Positions 62,364-64,000 of a stretch of DNA of 64,000 nucleotides are shown one piece after another. This stretch comes from Prunella strophiata. Its lineage: Eukaryota; Chordata; Aves; Passeriformes; Prunellidae. The position numbers and the translations under genes are program-made. The DNA lies in NCBI GenBank assembly GCA_036583965.1, contig JAZBQD010000030.1, forward strand, positions 109,504,162 through 109,568,161, written 5' to 3'. Every line of letters starts with the position of its first letter. The stretch's first letter is position 1. The notes under the pieces are model-generated. The model did no database searches, was not told where the DNA came from, and saw only the letters and a program-made list of their open reading frames with translations.

Positions 62364-64000
62364 GACATGCCCACACACAGTGAGCTGGCAAAAGTATTGC
62401 TGAGGTAGTTATTCCCTTGCTATTCCTAAAACAGAAGGAAATAAACTATCTTAATATGCACAATTAATAAAGAACTGTGAATACCAGTGCTTATTTCTGA
62501 CAACATAACTAAATATAACACAGTACTTTCCTTTTCAGGGTATAAATAAATGGATTGCCATTACTGCCACACACACAGAGCACATTTTGCCCAAAACATG
62601 TGATTTCCAGGGCTACAGGTTTCCTCTTTTTCATGGAACAACCTTGGAATTTGGGTGTTAAAAGTGATTATTTTGGCCCATTCCCTGAGTGCCTGGTGTG
62701 ACAAAAAAAAAATGTGAGCAAGAGAGCAAACAGACAGACTATTGTTTCCTCTTTTTTCATTCACTTCTCACAAATGGTTTTCTCAGAATCACAAGATACT
62801 TTCATTGCAATTGCATCTTTTCTCTCATCACCTAGACTGTTCCTAGCAGTCAGCTTTGCTGTCTTACTCCACTGTCTCCACTAGTTAAGCAAAAAATTTG
62901 TGGTTGTGGACTGTCCTCCCCTCATCCTCTCTTAAGTGTCCCTCCTCCATTTGCTAATTCTACTAGCTTCTCTGTAGGCAGAGAAAAAGTGTTGGAAAGT
63001 GTTGCAAAATCATTCACAACTTTTACCTTCTTTCGTTCTTTACCCTATATAAAATTGCACAAGTGGCCAAAGCTACTGTGATTTCTCTCTTGACTTTTTT
63101 CCCAGTTGCAAGCCACACTTTAAGTAAAGCTTAAGTGCCATGCACTGAAACCTCCACAGTGCAAAAACCAGAGATCTAAGGACATCATTTGATAAAGACG
63201 TGATACATTTCAGGTGTCACAGCATTTCTTTCATGGCTGACTCCAAGTACAGTTGAAGTTCTCCACACCACACACAGCCATGTCACCCCTTTTTGCTGTC
63301 CCCAGAGGTGTTCAATCTGTCTGTTCAATCTGTATTCTTTTCTTCTATATGTGTAGAGAGAGGTATGTCTCTGTTTCACCCTGGATTCTCAATAACTGTG
63401 TTAATAAGATGGGTGTTTTGCAGATCCACCACTTCTCTTTGCATGACACACATCTGAAAGCAAACAGCTCTCTCACTTCTCTTTCTAAGAGCCAAAAAAC
63501 CCTGGGGTATTGTATTCCTCTCTTTTTTTTCCCTAAATCTTCCCAGTGTTTCTAGTTTCAAAGTCCATAGGCAACATATTTGCCACACACAAGCTACAGG
63601 AGTTACTTTCTTCTCCTGACGGCCTTAGATGCTTTGTGTCAAGTTGTGTGTTCACACTAAAGAGAGGACAAATTAGCTGTCAACAATTAGGGTGTTTTTA
63701 AAATCACTCTAGGAACTCAGCTGTCTCTGTCTGAATTTTTCTGTAAGTGTATGGTAAGAGGAATGAGGAGCCACATCTTTGATGAAAACATTTCACACAG
63801 GCTTTTCAAACACCCCTCTCTGTTATTGTTCATCTTATTTTTGATGGGATACTTGTAGGGCAAAGATCATGTAACTGAGGTCTCTCTTTTGACCCCAGAG
63901 TCAAATACCCTGACTTACTGCTAGCAAATGACATATTAAAAAATCTGTGTTCAAAATAATAAAAATACATTTTTATTGTATGCTACTCAGTGTAAATACA

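Larger units (their letters stand above)
60067..64000. other. Non-coding block
   Basis: No gene recognised. The 130-codon frame at 61759-62151 (+) has no known motif. Structure includes an 18-bp perfect palindrome (61348-61365), a 10-bp hairpin (61397-61427), a 19-T run (62345-62363) and a 13-bp direct repeat around 63309-63334. Confidence 0.5.

Overview
The window reads as a stretch of bird nuclear DNA, most likely from a songbird. It is AT-rich and CpG-poor, with no operons or dense coding. Three truncated CR1 LINE 3' ends end in the ATTCTRTG-type repeats typical of avian CR1. Four solitary retroviral LTRs resemble, from memory, LTR families common in passerine genomes. I found no protein-coding gene that I can name, no tRNA, rRNA or CRISPR array, and no CpG island. 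The many short open frames look like chance. The window is best read as intergenic or deep-intronic sequence.

Layout. From 1 to about 24.6 kb the sequence is mostly unique, with homopolymer runs, a few short tandem duplications and hairpins, and three weak coding-like signals. These are a possible terminal exon on the minus strand near 9.88-10.13 kb, a two-frame minus-strand ORF relic near 14.7-15.05 kb, and a 191-codon plus-strand ORF interrupted by a 27-A run near 4.0-4.6 kb. CR1 fragments lie at 24.66-24.83 kb (+), 39.76-39.88 kb (+) and 44.82-45.1 kb (-). A 1.5-kb AT-rich minisatellite with a 27-bp unit occupies 40,106-41,600. It is almost perfectly homogeneous and is punctuated by six identical 17-bp short units.

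From 42.5 to 53.3 kb there is a cluster of solo LTRs. Two of them (42,572-42,945 minus; 49,172-49,504 plus) are diverged members of one family: both have 4-bp target duplications, a CCCAGG/CCTGGG hairpin exactly 45 nt from the LTR 5' end, and matching 3' ends. A third (48,380-48,845 minus) is from a different family but also has a 4-bp duplication. The fourth (52,705-53,300 minus) has a 5-bp duplication. No retroviral internal coding region was recognised, so these are solo LTRs left after recombination. Near the end, 59,800-60,066 is a long polypyrimidine microsatellite that changes from a TTTC to a TTTCC period; the Lys/Arg/Glu-rich frames across it are artefacts.

No genes can be shown to work together here. 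The most useful content is the minisatellite, the dated-by-structure LTR insertions, and the testable exon candidate. All family assignments were made by eye without a database search.
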